Assembly (NCBI GenBank): GCA_013115135.1
Contig: JABANP010000441.1
Location: forward strand, 1 to 44,374
Source of the DNA: Perkinsus olseni
Lineage: Eukaryota; Perkinsozoa; Perkinsida; Perkinsidae
Length of the DNA: 44,374 bases
Reading direction: 5' to 3'
Below the pieces are notes generated by a model. It searched no databases and had not been told where the DNA came from. It saw only the letters and a list, made by a program, of their open reading frames with translations. This document shows positions 8,490 through 16,515 of the stretch, in pieces; positions within the stretch are counted from its first letter, which is position 1, and the number at the start of each line of letters is the position of its first letter. The position numbers and the translations under genes are program-made.

Positions 8490-10940
8490 CTAAGTACAAC
8501 CGTAAGGGAAGAGCTTGCTCTCAGTGTAGGCGGAGATCCAACCGGTAGATGGGGATTCAACTGAGCCTGAAAGCTGGCCAGTTGGGACCCATAACTCTAT
8601 TCCATAACCGGTGTTGGACGCATCAACAACAATCTTCAGATCTCGGGCATTCTTAATGAGCGGCACTGCCCCGTTGAGTTGCCGCCATATTACTTCAGCT
8701 GCTTGCAAATGCTTTCGGCATTGCTGCTCCTCCTTGGAGTCAATCTCATCATTCCAATTTCCAGTACAGCGGCCGGCTATCTGCCTCGCTATATCGCAGT
8801 GAGCTCGACATTGTGCTTCCCCAGCTGATCGGGTGATATCGAGATAGCGACCTGCAGCAGCAAAGATCCCTCTTCTAGTCGGCTGAAAATCTCTATTCTC
8901 AATCGGCAGTCTACGGACTGATAATAGTCCTTTAGGGTCCCAGTTCCAGTCGGCGCCCAGCCAACGGCAGAACTGATCCTCTGATTGACCCCATAAACTC
9001 CTCTTACTCTCTGGTAGCTCGAATCCGACTTTGGAGAAGAGGTTGATCATATCCCGGTTCCACATCGATCGAACTTCTTCACTGGGCGATATGATGAGAT
9101 TATCATCCATCACTCGTACTACTTCCACCATAGGAAATTTCGCTCTGAGAATGGCGAATAGGATATCGCCAATACTCTCTAAGGCATTGGGCCCTATTGA
9201 AAGGCCGAAGGCAAGGCGATTAGTAGCCTTGAGAGAGTTGGAGAGACTATCACGGCCGCAATCAATGTAAAGCACTTCATCGACAGCAATTCTATAAAAT
9301 GCCTTACTCGCGTCCATCTGCTCTACAACGGCTTGGGGGTAGAGTTTCGCTCTTAACTCTCTGACTGCCTTCTGAACTGATCGGCGACGGCTTGAACAAT
9401 TTGGGCTTCTGGAATTGTAGCCTCTGAAATCGAGGCATGGGCGGACTGGCGTGGTTTTCGAGTCGCTCAAAGAGCAAACTGGAAAACACGTTGCCCATTC
9501 TACCCTTGGATCTTGTCCTGGATGTAGATCAACTTCGCACCACCATTGCCGATCGAAATACATCTGTAGTTCGGCCGCCCACTTCTCTCTCTGCACCGGG
9601 GTCAATTTACGAATCAGACTATCTGGGCGCCAACTACCTCTGCTCTGCTGTTTCTCTTGCTGGTCAGTTGAACTGAGAGGCCAATCGACCAAAAAGCGAT
9701 ATTGCTGATCATGAGTATCCTTAACCACACAGCCATTAGGATCAGCGATCTCGCATAACTTCTTCAAAGATAACTGATAAGACTGCGCATCTGGTATTTC
9801 GAATATTCCATGATCATAGATCCTCTGCAAAGCCGCATCTAGAAAATTCTCATCTAAAGGTAGTCCATGCAACACTCTCGCAATCTCAGCATCATAGGGG
9901 TCCCGCGAGGTTACCCTCGAGAGATTCCTGGATGACTCCTTAGACTCATCGTCAGCTTCTGCCTGTTCCGAAGGATTCACTCGATATTCATCTTCGTAAA
10001 CAGTAGCCTCAACTTGGGCGAGCTCTATCAGAGGTGCTGCAGTAACCTCCACAGCTGCGACAGTGTTCACAGATGAACTCTCATCACAGCTCCAAAATTC
10101 TTGAAGCTGTTTGCGCAATGAAGCAGCAGCTTCTTCTTCCTCCGTATATATCAATCTCGCTCCTAGAATTCTTAATGCTGCACGACCCAAGATGATGGGA
10201 TATGACAACTCACTTATCACCAACAGTGGCAGCAATACTTCGGATCGAGGCTCTCCGACGTAACAGCGAATAACACATTCCTTTCGCACTATCCGGGCGG
10301 TCCCATTGGCACATGTCACGACCACTGGTTTAATTCTCAAAACCTTGACATCAGTCGATAGTCGATCCACTACTGACTCTCGAATCATGGCCACTGCCGC
10401 CCCTGTATCAATCAATGCTGCAAACTGCTCGCCCGCGATCGAAATCCGAATAGTATCGGGACTTGCTAGTAGTGAAAGAGACAACGCATCCCTCTCAACT
10501 ACTCCCTCCTCAGAACTTCCCGATAGATTCCGATCAACACAACTCAGGTCTACAGCACAGAACGGGGCTACAGAGCGAACAGCACCATCGACTCCCGACC
10601 GAAGCTCAGCATTAGCAGCCGGAGTGGTTGCCTGACTCTGGCGACCAACCTCCACAAGATAGGCTGCAGCCGACTGCTTCGACGATGAGCTGTTCTCGGT
10701 TGCTCTCCCCGCCGTCTGTGTGACCTGACCTGAGGGGAGGGGATTCGGGCAGACATATTGGAGATGCCCGCTCTTGCCGCATCGCTTACACATCGCAGAC
10801 TTAGCACCTAATCGGCAATCCTTCGTAGAATGTCCCAGACCACACACACCACAGCGGCGGTTCATGCCCGCTGGACGTGCAGCCTGACAGAACTTCCAAG
10901 TATGACCCGGCTGCAGACATCGACTGCAGGTTCCGCTGAA
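8490..10940 (-). CDS. Pol: zinc knuckles, protease, reverse transcriptase, RNase H start
   Basis: This frame continues in phase from the Gag TGA to a TAG at 8492-8490; the first internal ATG is at 10865. Three knuckles occur: CSRCLQPGHTWKFC before that ATG, then CGVCGLGHSTKDC and CKRCGKSGHLQYVC. Counting from the ATG, the protease motif LIDTGAAVAMI is near residue 151. RT spans about 420-650, with motif A EQMDASKAF (Asp ~518), LAFGLSIGP (motif B) and VMDD at ~585-588. The usual Tyr/Phe of YxDD is Val here. RNase H begins with IVVDASNTGYGIEL near 745. The TAG cuts RNase H, so the chain is incomplete unless read through. Tyr-to-Val in motif C is unusual and may reduce activity. Confidence 0.85.
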   Translation of the reverse strand, partial: FSGTCSRCLQPGHTWKFCQAARPAGMNRRCGVCGLGHSTKDCRLGAKSAMCKRCGKSGHLQYVCPNPLPSGQVTQTAGRATENSSSSKQSAAAYLVEVGRQSQATTPAANAELRSGVDGAVRSVAPFCAVDLSCVDRNLSGSSEEGVVERDALSLSLLASPDTIRISIAGEQFAALIDTGAAVAMIRESVVDRLSTDVKVLRIKPVVVTCANGTARIVRKECVIRCYVGEPRSEVLLPLLVISELSYPIILGRAALRILGARLIYTEEEEAAASLRKQLQEFWSCDESSSVNTVAAVEVTAAPLIELAQVEATVYEDEYRVNPSEQAEADDESKESSRNLSRVTSRDPYDAEIARVLHGLPLDENFLDAALQRIYDHGIFEIPDAQSYQLSLKKLCEIADPNGCVVKDTHDQQYRFLVDWPLSSTDQQEKQQSRGSWRPDSLIRKLTPVQREKWAAELQMYFDRQWWCEVDLHPGQDPRVEWATCFPVCSLSDSKTTPVRPCLDFRGYNSRSPNCSSRRRSVQKAVRELRAKLYPQAVVEQMDASKAFYRIAVDEVLYIDCGRDSLSNSLKATNRLAFGLSIGPNALESIGDILFAILRAKFPMVEVVRVMDDNLIISPSEEVRSMWNRDMINLFSKVGFELPESKRSLWGQSEDQFCRWLGADWNWDPKGLLSVRRLPIENRDFQPTRRGIFAAAGRYLDITRSAGEAQCRAHCDIARQIAGRCTGNWNDEIDSKEEQQCRKHLQAAEVIWRQLNGAVPLIKNARDLKIVVDASNTGYGIELWVPTGQLSGSVESPSTGWISAYTESKLFPYGCT

Positions 10941-12056
10941 TCATGCCGGGTTGATACCGCTCTTAGAGCTCTCACTTTTCGGACTCGAGGATTGCCCCTG
11001 CTTCAATCCTGCCGAATCTTTTCGCTTCTCCTTTCCCGCCGACTTTCTAAGCTGCCGACTTTCAAAATAAATAGCATTGCGACGTAGCTCCTCAAAGGTC
11101 GCGGACTCGATGGATGGTCCCATGCTCTCCAACGAGTCTAATATACGTGTATGCATGCCCGCTCTGGCACGGATACACTTGTCCAAATCACTGTGCGCCC
11201 TCCCCGTCATCGCTACTACTAATGCACTTTCCATCTCCACACGCGCGAAGGAATCTTCAACTCGCTCCGAATCCAACTGTCTCAATGCCTCCCATCGCTG
11301 CACCATCTCCGAAGACGTGCATGACTCCTTGAACCTCTCGTCAAGATATTCCCAGAGACGCTGCACAACAATCTCGGGCGTCTGCTGATCTCGCTTCAAT
11401 CCCGTACGGACCATCATTTCCAATTCTGATTTGAGAGCGCCCGCGAAATTCCTCATAATATAATAAACCTCTGCCTTCCCTCTCAATCCATAAATCTCAA
11501 TGGCATTCTGAATACGCTCTTTTATCAACCGATACGGGCAGCTATCAGTTGGGAAGCTCCAGGGGGCCGCTTCAACAAGATCCAATTTAAGCCACGAGAT
11601 TGCAACATCACTGCCCTCATTCTTCGCTCGAGTTCCCGAACACAACTTCTCTCTACTCTCTGTAAACCCATCGATTGCTCTCTTCAAATCATTCGGACGC
11701 CCGCTATACCACTGATTGCCCAATCTATACATCGCGGCACATTGCTTGGAAAGATACCGAGCTAAATGCTCGAACCAGACTTCATCAAACCCTTCTAAGA
11801 CTGCAGCATCAAGCATCGATGCATATACAATTTTAGCAACTTCTACGTCCCGATCTGGTTCCCCTTCTTGTAGTTCCCCCCTCCCGGAGACCCACCGTTG
11901 ATACTTCCTTCTTATCTCTGATATCTCCTTCAAGAACTCTCTCGAAGTAGTGCATTCCAAATTGATCTTTTGGACCTCCGCACCAACATCGACGGCAGGC
12001 AGACGGGCCGGGACGACGCCCTCGACTACTCCGGCGAATCCTGCATCGGGTACCAT
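10941..12056 (-). CDS. Gag (capsid-like) of LTR retrotransposon
   Basis: 371 codons from ATG at 12056 (start MVPDAGFAGV) to TGA at 10943-10941. I chose this ATG because the frame further upstream lies in the LTR and has no earlier ATG. The protein is largely helical with a W-containing middle (KYQRWVSGRG; EVWFEHLARYLSKQ) and a basic Lys/Ser-rich tail, as expected for capsid. No zinc finger lies before the stop. A CCHC knuckle begins ten codons after the TGA in the same frame, so stop readthrough would give Gag-zinc finger-Pol. Named as Gag from position and composition, not from a diagnostic motif. Confidence 0.7.
   Translation of the reverse strand: MVPDAGFAGVVEGVVPARLPAVDVGAEVQKINLECTTSREFLKEISEIRRKYQRWVSGRGELQEGEPDRDVEVAKIVYASMLDAAVLEGFDEVWFEHLARYLSKQCAAMYRLGNQWYSGRPNDLKRAIDGFTESREKLCSGTRAKNEGSDVAISWLKLDLVEAAPWSFPTDSCPYRLIKERIQNAIEIYGLRGKAEVYYIMRNFAGALKSELEMMVRTGLKRDQQTPEIVVQRLWEYLDERFKESCTSSEMVQRWEALRQLDSERVEDSFARVEMESALVVAMTGRAHSDLDKCIRARAGMHTRILDSLESMGPSIESATFEELRRNAIYFESRQLRKSAGKEKRKDSAGLKQGQSSSPKSESSKSGINPA
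12035..12055 (-). other. Candidate primer-binding site overlapping the gag start
   Basis: Immediately after the 5' LTR the minus strand reads TGGTACCCGATGCAGGATTC. Its complement would be a tRNA 3' end with CCA, discriminator A, acceptor strand AUCGGGU, T-stem CCUGC, and the conserved C61 and A58 in the right places, about 21 bases in all. The TGG overlaps the Gag ATG by two bases. Which tRNA this is I cannot say; none of the tRNAs in this window matches. Confidence 0.55.
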
Positions 12057-12221
12057 TAATCCGATGACTTGAGCCAAGATGGCTACAGATACCTCTCCTC
12101 TAGTGCGCAGGACCTCTAAAGTACTCAAAGCACGGATACCAGATGATCGGCTATGAGAACAAAAGCGCACGCCCGAAAGCGCTCGCGTATAGAGCGACTC
12201 CTCTGAAGCATCTCGTAATAA
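12055..12221 (-). repeat. 5' LTR
   Basis: Direct copy of 5961-6144, about 167 bases, unusually short for an LTR. On the minus strand it starts near TTATTACGAGATGC and ends GGATTAA just before the TGG of the primer-binding site. It should hold the promoter and transcription start. Its last 34 bases contain the spliced-leader-like sequence. Confidence 0.85.
12068..12089 (-). promoter_or_regulatory. Spliced-leader-like sequence in 5' LTR
   Basis: On the minus strand this 22-base window contains GTAGCCATCTTGGCTCAAG. Against the known dinoflagellate spliced leader (DCCGUAGCCAUUUUGGCUCAAG) it matches at 20 of 22 positions. One of the two differences (C for U at position 12) is, from memory, also seen in perkinsid leaders. 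It lies 12 bases upstream of the Gag ATG at 12056. No GT donor follows it, so this is not a spliced-leader RNA gene. It is either a relic of a trans-spliced RNA captured by reverse transcription or an encoded imitation of the leader. Confidence 0.75.
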
Positions 12222-12235
12222 CCATAAGACACAAA

Positions 12236-12400
12236 ATGAGTTGTAACTGTACCAGTTGACACAGTACGAGCTGCAACTGTACCATATGTCACAAGATGAA
12301 AGTCGGTTGTACGGATTATTCTTGTACCACTTTAGCTGCGCACCAGTTGTGACCTGTACCGATTGACACTGTACGATATGATACTCACCCCATCAAAATA
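12236..12400 (-). repeat. Minisatellite block resuming after LTR element
   Basis: Minus-oriented TACAGTTGC/TACAGTGTC units resume within 20 bases of the LTR end, in the same orientation as 5815-5955. The two blocks were probably one before the LTR element inserted. The units are more diverged here. Confidence 0.6.
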
Positions 12401-12554
12401 GTCATGCAGTATGAATACGTCATGTATGTCAAATCAATAGTCATGTATACGTGGCCACGTCGCTGCATCGATAGCAAGAGACGCCCACTCCCAAAGTTCC
12501 ACGCAGCGTCAAGGGGCCGGCAGGTACGCCCATGCTTATTCCGGGTGAGTTTCA

Positions 12555-12720
12555 CTTGGAGCAGTTGCCACTGCTACAGTAATTACTTCGTACAGAGCCA
12601 AATTGGTACACGATTGATTAGTACATCCTATTCTCGTCTCGTGTCAACTGGTGCAGTCGCTCCTCGGACAGTGGCTTTCGGTACAGTTGCAACTTGTGCA
12701 GTTGCAGTAGGTACACCTTC
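12555..12720 (+). repeat. Minisatellite block, plus orientation
   Basis: Units such as TTCGTACAGAGCC, TCGGTACAGTTGCAAC and TAGGTACACC return in the plus orientation. They mirror the block at 12236-12400 across about 150 bases, so a second turn of the fold-back lies near 12400-12550. Confidence 0.55.
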
Positions 12721-13762
12721 AATCCCGTGGATAATGAACTCATACTGCGTTCGACCACGGAAGCGTTAGAACTTGAAGAGAACCTGAACTTAAGGTTCTT
12801 TTCAGGTCCTAGCGTCAACCTGGTGAGTTCGGCAGCACTCGGGCTGTTCAGTAAGTCGATACCGGGACTGGGGATCAATACCAGGACTGACCGGAGCCTT
12901 TTTCTGTTCAGTGAATCAATCCTGGGAGCAGATCCTGAGATCAATCTCTGGATCGATCTTGAATGCGTGCAGAGGAGCACAGGATCGGTAGGGGATTAAA
13001 ATTCAAGTGAGTGCTCTCCTAGGTCTATACGCGTCATCGTCGCCGGGGGGTGGCCGGGTTCTCCGGTACCAAGTATAGACCGAACCTGCCACACACGCAC
13101 GTCCCCCTTGTTGGTGACCGGTATTGGCACGACCATGTCATTGCACATCCTCATGCTCGACCCCTCGTATGTGTTTCCATGGTAACTTGCCTGTTAACCT
13201 TTTTTTCACTTCTTTTCTTTTTCCGTAATGCCCAGTGGGCGCAGCGGCTGCGCCGCAGCCCACTCCCCCCGAGTCGAGAGCCGTGACGACTCCCACACTG
13301 CTGCTGCATCGCTGCTCAGTGAACAAGCCATCCGTCAGCAGTCACTGAAAAGCTGACCCCACAATTGCCATATTATATGAGGCCCTGTGCTGCTGGTCAT
13401 GCCTTCTCGGGCGCTGCAAAGTCAGAGAAGAATAGCGCACGCCCGAGCATAGCAAAAATCTAAGCGGGATGAGGAAAATATAAGCGACGTGGGTGAAAAT
13501 CTAGCGGTATATTTATCGAGGAGTGCTCGGCCAGAGATAGATGTAGAGCGGCGCCAGCTCTTGCCTCGGGACCCGAGACCCGGACCGCCTTCATCGAGTT
13601 CACAGATCGTCTCAGACGGGTCTCAGCTGACTCACAAGAGTGGAGTGGTTTACTTTGAATTGGCAATTGCGGTGCGGAGCGCATATGAAAGTATGGAAAC
13701 ACGGGACCTTGTTTCGACGGTTGCTCCCGTAGCTCTTCAACTCAACATCTACAAGATCTTCT
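12721..13762. other. No gene recognised
   Basis: Open frames here are short and lack motifs. There is a GC-rich inverted repeat at 13234-13264. Near 13421-13520 short AGCG...GAAAAT repeats occur, and AGCGCACGCCCGA matches part of the LTR sequence. Direct repeats of CTGTTCAGT lie near 12843 and 12905. Confidence 0.4.
13234..13264. repeat. GC-rich inverted repeat
   Basis: AGTGGGC at 13234-13240 pairs with GCCCACT at 13258-13264, and the bases between can fold further (GCAGCGGCTGCGCCGC). It follows a T-rich tract. It could be a terminator-like hairpin or a short element end. Confidence 0.5.
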
Positions 13763-14225
13763 AGCTTTCACTTGAGCGTCTCCCCACGAGGCCAGGTAAC
13801 GCCAGGAGCGAGGTCGCTATCGTCGAACCACAGAGTGCGGAAGCACGGTCCGTAAATAGTCTTAGAAGCAGACATTGAGAAGAAGGCTTCAAAGTCGGCT
13901 TCGAATTCAGAGTAGCCCTGCTGAAGATTCGGCCGTAGGTACATAGCGAGAGCATAGTCCCCAATGGCTACTCTCTAGACCGAGAGAGCAGGCAGTACAC
14001 TTCGGCGAAATAAATCTGATCAGGAATGTCCAAACGCTCCCGCGGTAGGACACGGCGGATCCGGGTTCGATACGAACCACCCCATGAAGAATCCAAACAG
14101 CCCTCAGCGGCAATAGCGTCCCAGATCTTGAGCAAACTGGAGCGCGTGGATTCCACGCGTAAGCCGGGTGGAGTCAAATCTTGTCCTGGGAGCCTTGTTC
14201 CTCTGGGCCTTAGCTTCCAACTCAT
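13763..14225 (-). pseudogene. Unrecognised coding relic
   Basis: Two consecutive minus-strand frames look protein-like. 14225-13968 contains LLKIWDAIAAEG and LDIPDQIYFAEVYCLLSR. After a TAG and frame change, about 13960-13763 contains DYALAMYLRPNLQQG, ADFEAFFSM and FRTLWFDDSDLAPG, ending in TGA. The composition is balanced, but I recognise no family. It may be part of a retroelement Gag or a host gene fragment. The LINE relic overlaps it on the other strand near 14184-14225. Confidence 0.3.
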
Positions 14226-14845
14226 ATCGCGAAGCTCGCAGCAAAGCGGCGGTAGCGGTGAAAAGAGCTGAAGCCGATTTCACAGAGCTGGAGTGTTCTT
14301 AGGTTGAGAACGCGGAAGCTTAGCACGCTGAGGACGTTAAACGCCTCATCAATGAATTGAAAACAGGCTTTACACTGACACGCAGGCGTCATAATATCCT
14401 TGCCCCACAGGAATTTGTAAGCCATTTCAAGCAACTACTGGCTTGAAAACTTGCATTCTACCTGCCCTGGAGCCACCTGATCTGCCAACAGAGCGCAAAG
14501 CAGGGGAAGATATCACCTTGGACGAGGTGCAGGACTCTTTCTGCTCCACGGGTAATGATAAAGCTCCTGCAGCGAATGAGGTGGTGACCACACTCTAAGG
14601 ATCTCGCACCGCTTGTGCCATGAGTGGTGGATTAGGCCGGAGAGTATTCCCAGAGCTCTAGAACACTCCATTATCGTCCTTTGCTTCAAGAAAGGCGACA
14701 GTAAGGAAGCAGGCAACTACAAAAGTATAAAACTGCTCGATCATATGGGCAAGGTTTATTCTGGGGCTTTGGGGCGGAGGTTGAAACCTCTAGCAGAGAA
14801 TTTTGTTGGAGAAGAGCAGTTTAGCTTCTTACCAGCAAAGGTAAG
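14184..14845 (+). pseudogene. LINE-type (non-LTR) reverse transcriptase fragment
   Basis: Plus-strand frames with several stops give the usual approach to a LINE RT: YREARSKAAVAVKRAEADF, then ITLDEVQDSF with NDKAPAANEV, then IIVLCFKKGDSKEAGNYKSI and KLLDHMGKVYSGALGRRLKP, then EEQFSF. These match the K.Gkapg.D, P..KKGd...nYR.I.Ll and K...ri..R...QfGF blocks before the catalytic palm. The palm with the YxDD box is missing: near 14845 the sequence switches to the minus-strand RT of another element. It is a short, dead fragment. Confidence 0.65.
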
Positions 14846-16132
14846 ACCTTATGAGAAGGATCGTCTATGTCTATCAGGTACGTGCACCATGCATAACCCA
14901 GAGTACTCGCATCGCAATTAATGTAGATGTCAAGTGCGTGACCTGCAAGGACAACACTGGTATGAGGCATATGGGGGCTCATGTCAGCATTGGCTATCTT
15001 TAAAAGTTGAAGTAAGTCATGATGCTGTTGCACTGATAGAGGCCATTGCTTATCCCAATCCTTAGGACTGTTGCCAGGGGCCTTTCTACTGAAAGTGCGG
15101 ATCAGGTCGGCGCAGTACCGAGCTCGGCCATGTACATGCAGGGGATCAAAGATATTCCCAGCAAGCGCGAAAGCATGGCGTTTACTTATGGTGGGCTTAA
15201 GCGTCGTCGGCAAAGGGTTGGAAATGCGTCTAATGGCCAATGTACCCATGGGGGTCAATCCCCATGCTACCCCCAGGTGACGGTACCACTCTTTTTGCTT
15301 CAAGGTATCTTGCTTATCTTCAGGGAACGCCGCTCCCATGCGGACCCCTGTGAAACGGTGAAACGCTTTGTTCCCAAGGTGAACAAAGCGCTCTACAAGA
15401 GGCTGTGGACCAAAAACCAAGAAGTCATCATAGTAAGTGTAGATATAGAGGTTCTTGCAGATGCAGGCAGCGTCCCTCGTGTCTGTTAGGTGTACATCGC
15501 GACCAGTAATAGCAGAGAGTACGATACTGAGCAGAACGCATATCTGGCCGCTTAAGGCGGCCGGACCAAAAGAGACACCAAACACTACTCTCGAAGAGAG
15601 GTAGGCTTTACCACACGTAGTCAGCGGGAGCTCTCGATTTAGGCGACAGCGATAAAAAGCCTTACTAAGGCCCAGGAAGGTTCCGGTGAAAGAGGGTTGC
15701 CAAGCTAAGCGAGCAGCCATAGTGATCTGGTGAACATCATACCCGGAATAACTGGCTGGCGGGAGCACCCTGTTCAATGCACGAGCATCCGAACAAGGGC
15801 GCACCTTAGTCGATTTCCAGTCACCCTGGGCCAATGGAAATGTCACTATACTTGGCCCATCAAGGAATCCTTGACAAGGATAGGTAGGCTGTCTTGAGGT
15901 GGTGAGTCTCGACGTCGCCACCAGTTTTTGTCCAGATACATTGAGATTTCCTTGCGGAAGCTCTGCCGTTGACTCTCCGTGAGTTCAACCAGTTTTGATG
16001 CGGAGTAATCACCATGTCCGACGCGCTTCTTTTGCGTGGCAGAAGTGTTAGTGGCCAGTCATCGGAAGGGACTTCGAAGTAACATGTTTGCTCTGGAGTG
16101 TCATGTACCGCTTCCTTGGGGAGACTACGAAG
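14846..16132 (-). pseudogene. RT-RNase H segment of second LTR retrotransposon
   Basis: The minus strand begins at 16132, directly at the end of the YR element. It reads LTESQRQSFRKEISMYLDKNWW, closely similar to QREKWAAELQMYFDRQWW of the LTR element at 8490-10940. After a frame change near 15925 it continues to about 14846. Visible motifs are KVRPCSDARALNR, FLGLSKAFYRC (motif A, where a Ser-Lys replaces the usual Asp neighbourhood), VVFGVSFGPAALS (motif B) and YTYYDDFLVFG (YxDD), followed by the RNase H start YINCDASTLGYAW. It is the downstream half of the element whose gag lies at 23778-25082; the two halves are separated by the YR insertion. It is truncated on the left at the LINE fragment, so integrase and 3' LTR are absent. 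Confidence 0.75.
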
Positions 16133-16250
16133 GTCCTAAATATGCTAGCATATTTGTGGACTGACTGAGCCCCGCTCCGCTGCGTCGTGCACTTTCCGTG
16201 CATTCTCTACTTCATACTGTTATTGCCTTTCCCGTCACGGCCAGCGACGA
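16133..16250 (+). repeat. Split direct repeat A1 (5' end of YR element)
   Basis: 118 bases nearly identical to A2 (22364-22481). It starts GTCCTAAATATGCTAGCA; within it AATATGCTAGCATATT is a perfect 16-bp palindrome at the element tip. The palindrome may be the recombinase crossover or binding site. Confidence 0.85.
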
Positions 16251-16515
16251 TTTTTTTTTCTCCATCGACGGCGGAGAAGAGGGACACCAACAGTACCAGT
16301 AAGGACGGTACCAGTAGTATAACGGCTACGGGCGGGGTCTCCCCCAGGGAACAAGGGGTCGGGAAGCGCAGTATGGCTATAACATTCCTCGCGTTTAGTG
16401 CTAATAAATGGGGGGGGATTTCCCCGGGAAACCCAGCCTCGAGGCGGGGCACCCGAAACCACGCAATGGATATCATCGCAGCTGTACCTTCCAACCAGCC
16501 CACCCCTACTTAACC

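Larger units (their letters stand above)
5961..12221 (-). mobile_element. LTR retrotransposon with short LTRs carrying a spliced-leader-like sequence
   Basis: Two direct terminal repeats (5961-6144 and 12055-12221) flank one minus-strand Gag-Pol frame. A primer-binding-site candidate follows the 5' LTR directly and a polypurine tract precedes the 3' LTR by four bases. Domain order is Gag, zinc knuckles, protease, RT, RNase H, integrase, as in Ty3/Gypsy and BEL/Pao elements; I cannot decide between them by eye. Two stops and two frameshifts make this copy inactive as written. The LTRs differ by a ~26-base block and small changes, so it is not a very recent insertion. No clear target duplication was found. 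Confidence 0.85.

Noticed and set aside
12057..12170. Longer Gag starting inside the 5' LTR
   Set aside because: The in-frame upstream codons contain no ATG (first candidate is GTG) and encode LTR sequence; ATG at 12056 is the first usable start.
13489..13764. Plus-strand 91-residue frame
   Set aside because: No motif, no partner and low-complexity stretches; not supportable as a gene.
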